In this document: positions 63,599-64,000 of the stretch, one piece after another
How positions within the stretch are numbered: position 1 is the stretch's first letter
How the letters are laid out: each line of letters begins with the position of its first letter
NCBI GenBank assembly: GCA_013399695.1
Contig: VXAU01002492.1
Location: 879,854-943,853, forward strand
Direction: 5' to 3'
DNA from: Formicarius rufipectus
Taxonomy: Eukaryota > Chordata > Aves > Passeriformes > Formicariidae
Length of the DNA stretch: 64,000 bases
Notes under the pieces: generated by a model
The model's database searches: none
The model's input: the letters and a program-made list of their open reading frames with translations, nothing else
What the model was told of the DNA's origin: nothing
Made by a program: the position numbers and the translations under genes

Positions 63599-64000
63599 GA
63601 CATTTTCTCCTTTCCCCTTCACTTCTATAGCTTCTTTTAGAAACAAAGATCAAAGACAGAAGGAAACAATCATGTTAAAACCACTGCTTGTTTTCTATCT
63701 CTCTTTCTCTCGTTTTTTTTGTTTTGTTTTAAGAGGGTTTTGGTCATCAAAGCATTGTAAAGAGAGCAGTGAATTTGAGAACTGGACGCACATCAGTTGT
63801 AAATGGCTGCCTTCAGGTTAGGGAAGCCAGAGACAACCAGGCTGTGACTCCAGTCACATCTTCTGCTGCCATTCTGCTGGGTACAGAGCTTGGGCAGCTC
63901 TGGCCCAGCTGACTGGCACAGCCAAGACAGGCATTTCGTGGTGAGTCAGCATGGCAAAGCATTTTGTATGCTAGCTGAAGGAATTCCACAATTCAGATAA
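63599..64000. other. Gene-less unique sequence at window edge
   Basis: Contains a short T-rich tract (about 63,712-63,730) and nothing else recognisable. Confidence 0.5.

Overview
The window looks like gene-poor nuclear DNA from a bird, most likely a songbird or another neoavian. The evidence is the set of CR1 LINE fragments. They have the avian 3' end, which reads as copies of a TAGAATCATAGAATC-type tail in antisense, and bodies of the type common in passerine genomes. There are also a few faint MIR remnants. I see no operons, ribosome binding sites or prokaryotic layout. Two single N bases at the ends of A-runs look like assembly artefacts. I found no protein-coding gene, coding exon, tRNA, rRNA, CpG-island promoter, CRISPR array or recognisable endogenous virus. 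Open frames are short (up to about 190 codons), several begin at non-ATG codons, and none translates to a family I recognise apart from CR1 reverse-transcriptase debris.

Layout. About 1-7,650 is unannotated single-copy-like DNA. About 7,655-8,960 is a repeat cluster: a MIR remnant, a CR1 3' end and an old, diverged CR1, all antisense. About 8,960-24,140 is AT-rich and gene-less, with short low-complexity tracts and one MIR remnant near 20.9 kb. The longest transposon piece is a sense CR1 at about 24,145-25,205 that retains part of the reverse-transcriptase region with damaged catalytic motifs. About 25,200-51,570 is mostly unique sequence. It holds a small GC-richer island at 26.1-26.4 kb and AT-rich blocks near 26.5, 32.2-32.85 and 36.6-37.0 kb that look like conserved non-coding elements. 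CR1 fragments follow at 51.57 kb (antisense), 57.3 kb (sense), 60.92 kb (antisense) and 61.4-62.2 kb (antisense). Just past the last one is a 104-base sequence present twice as a direct repeat 1,264 bases apart (62,231 and 63,495), which no family I know explains.

Overall, the window is best read as part of a gene desert or a very large intron. Its likely functional content is distal regulatory sequence rather than genes. I did not find an undescribed biological system. The duplicated 104-mer and the candidate conserved blocks are the observations most worth checking.
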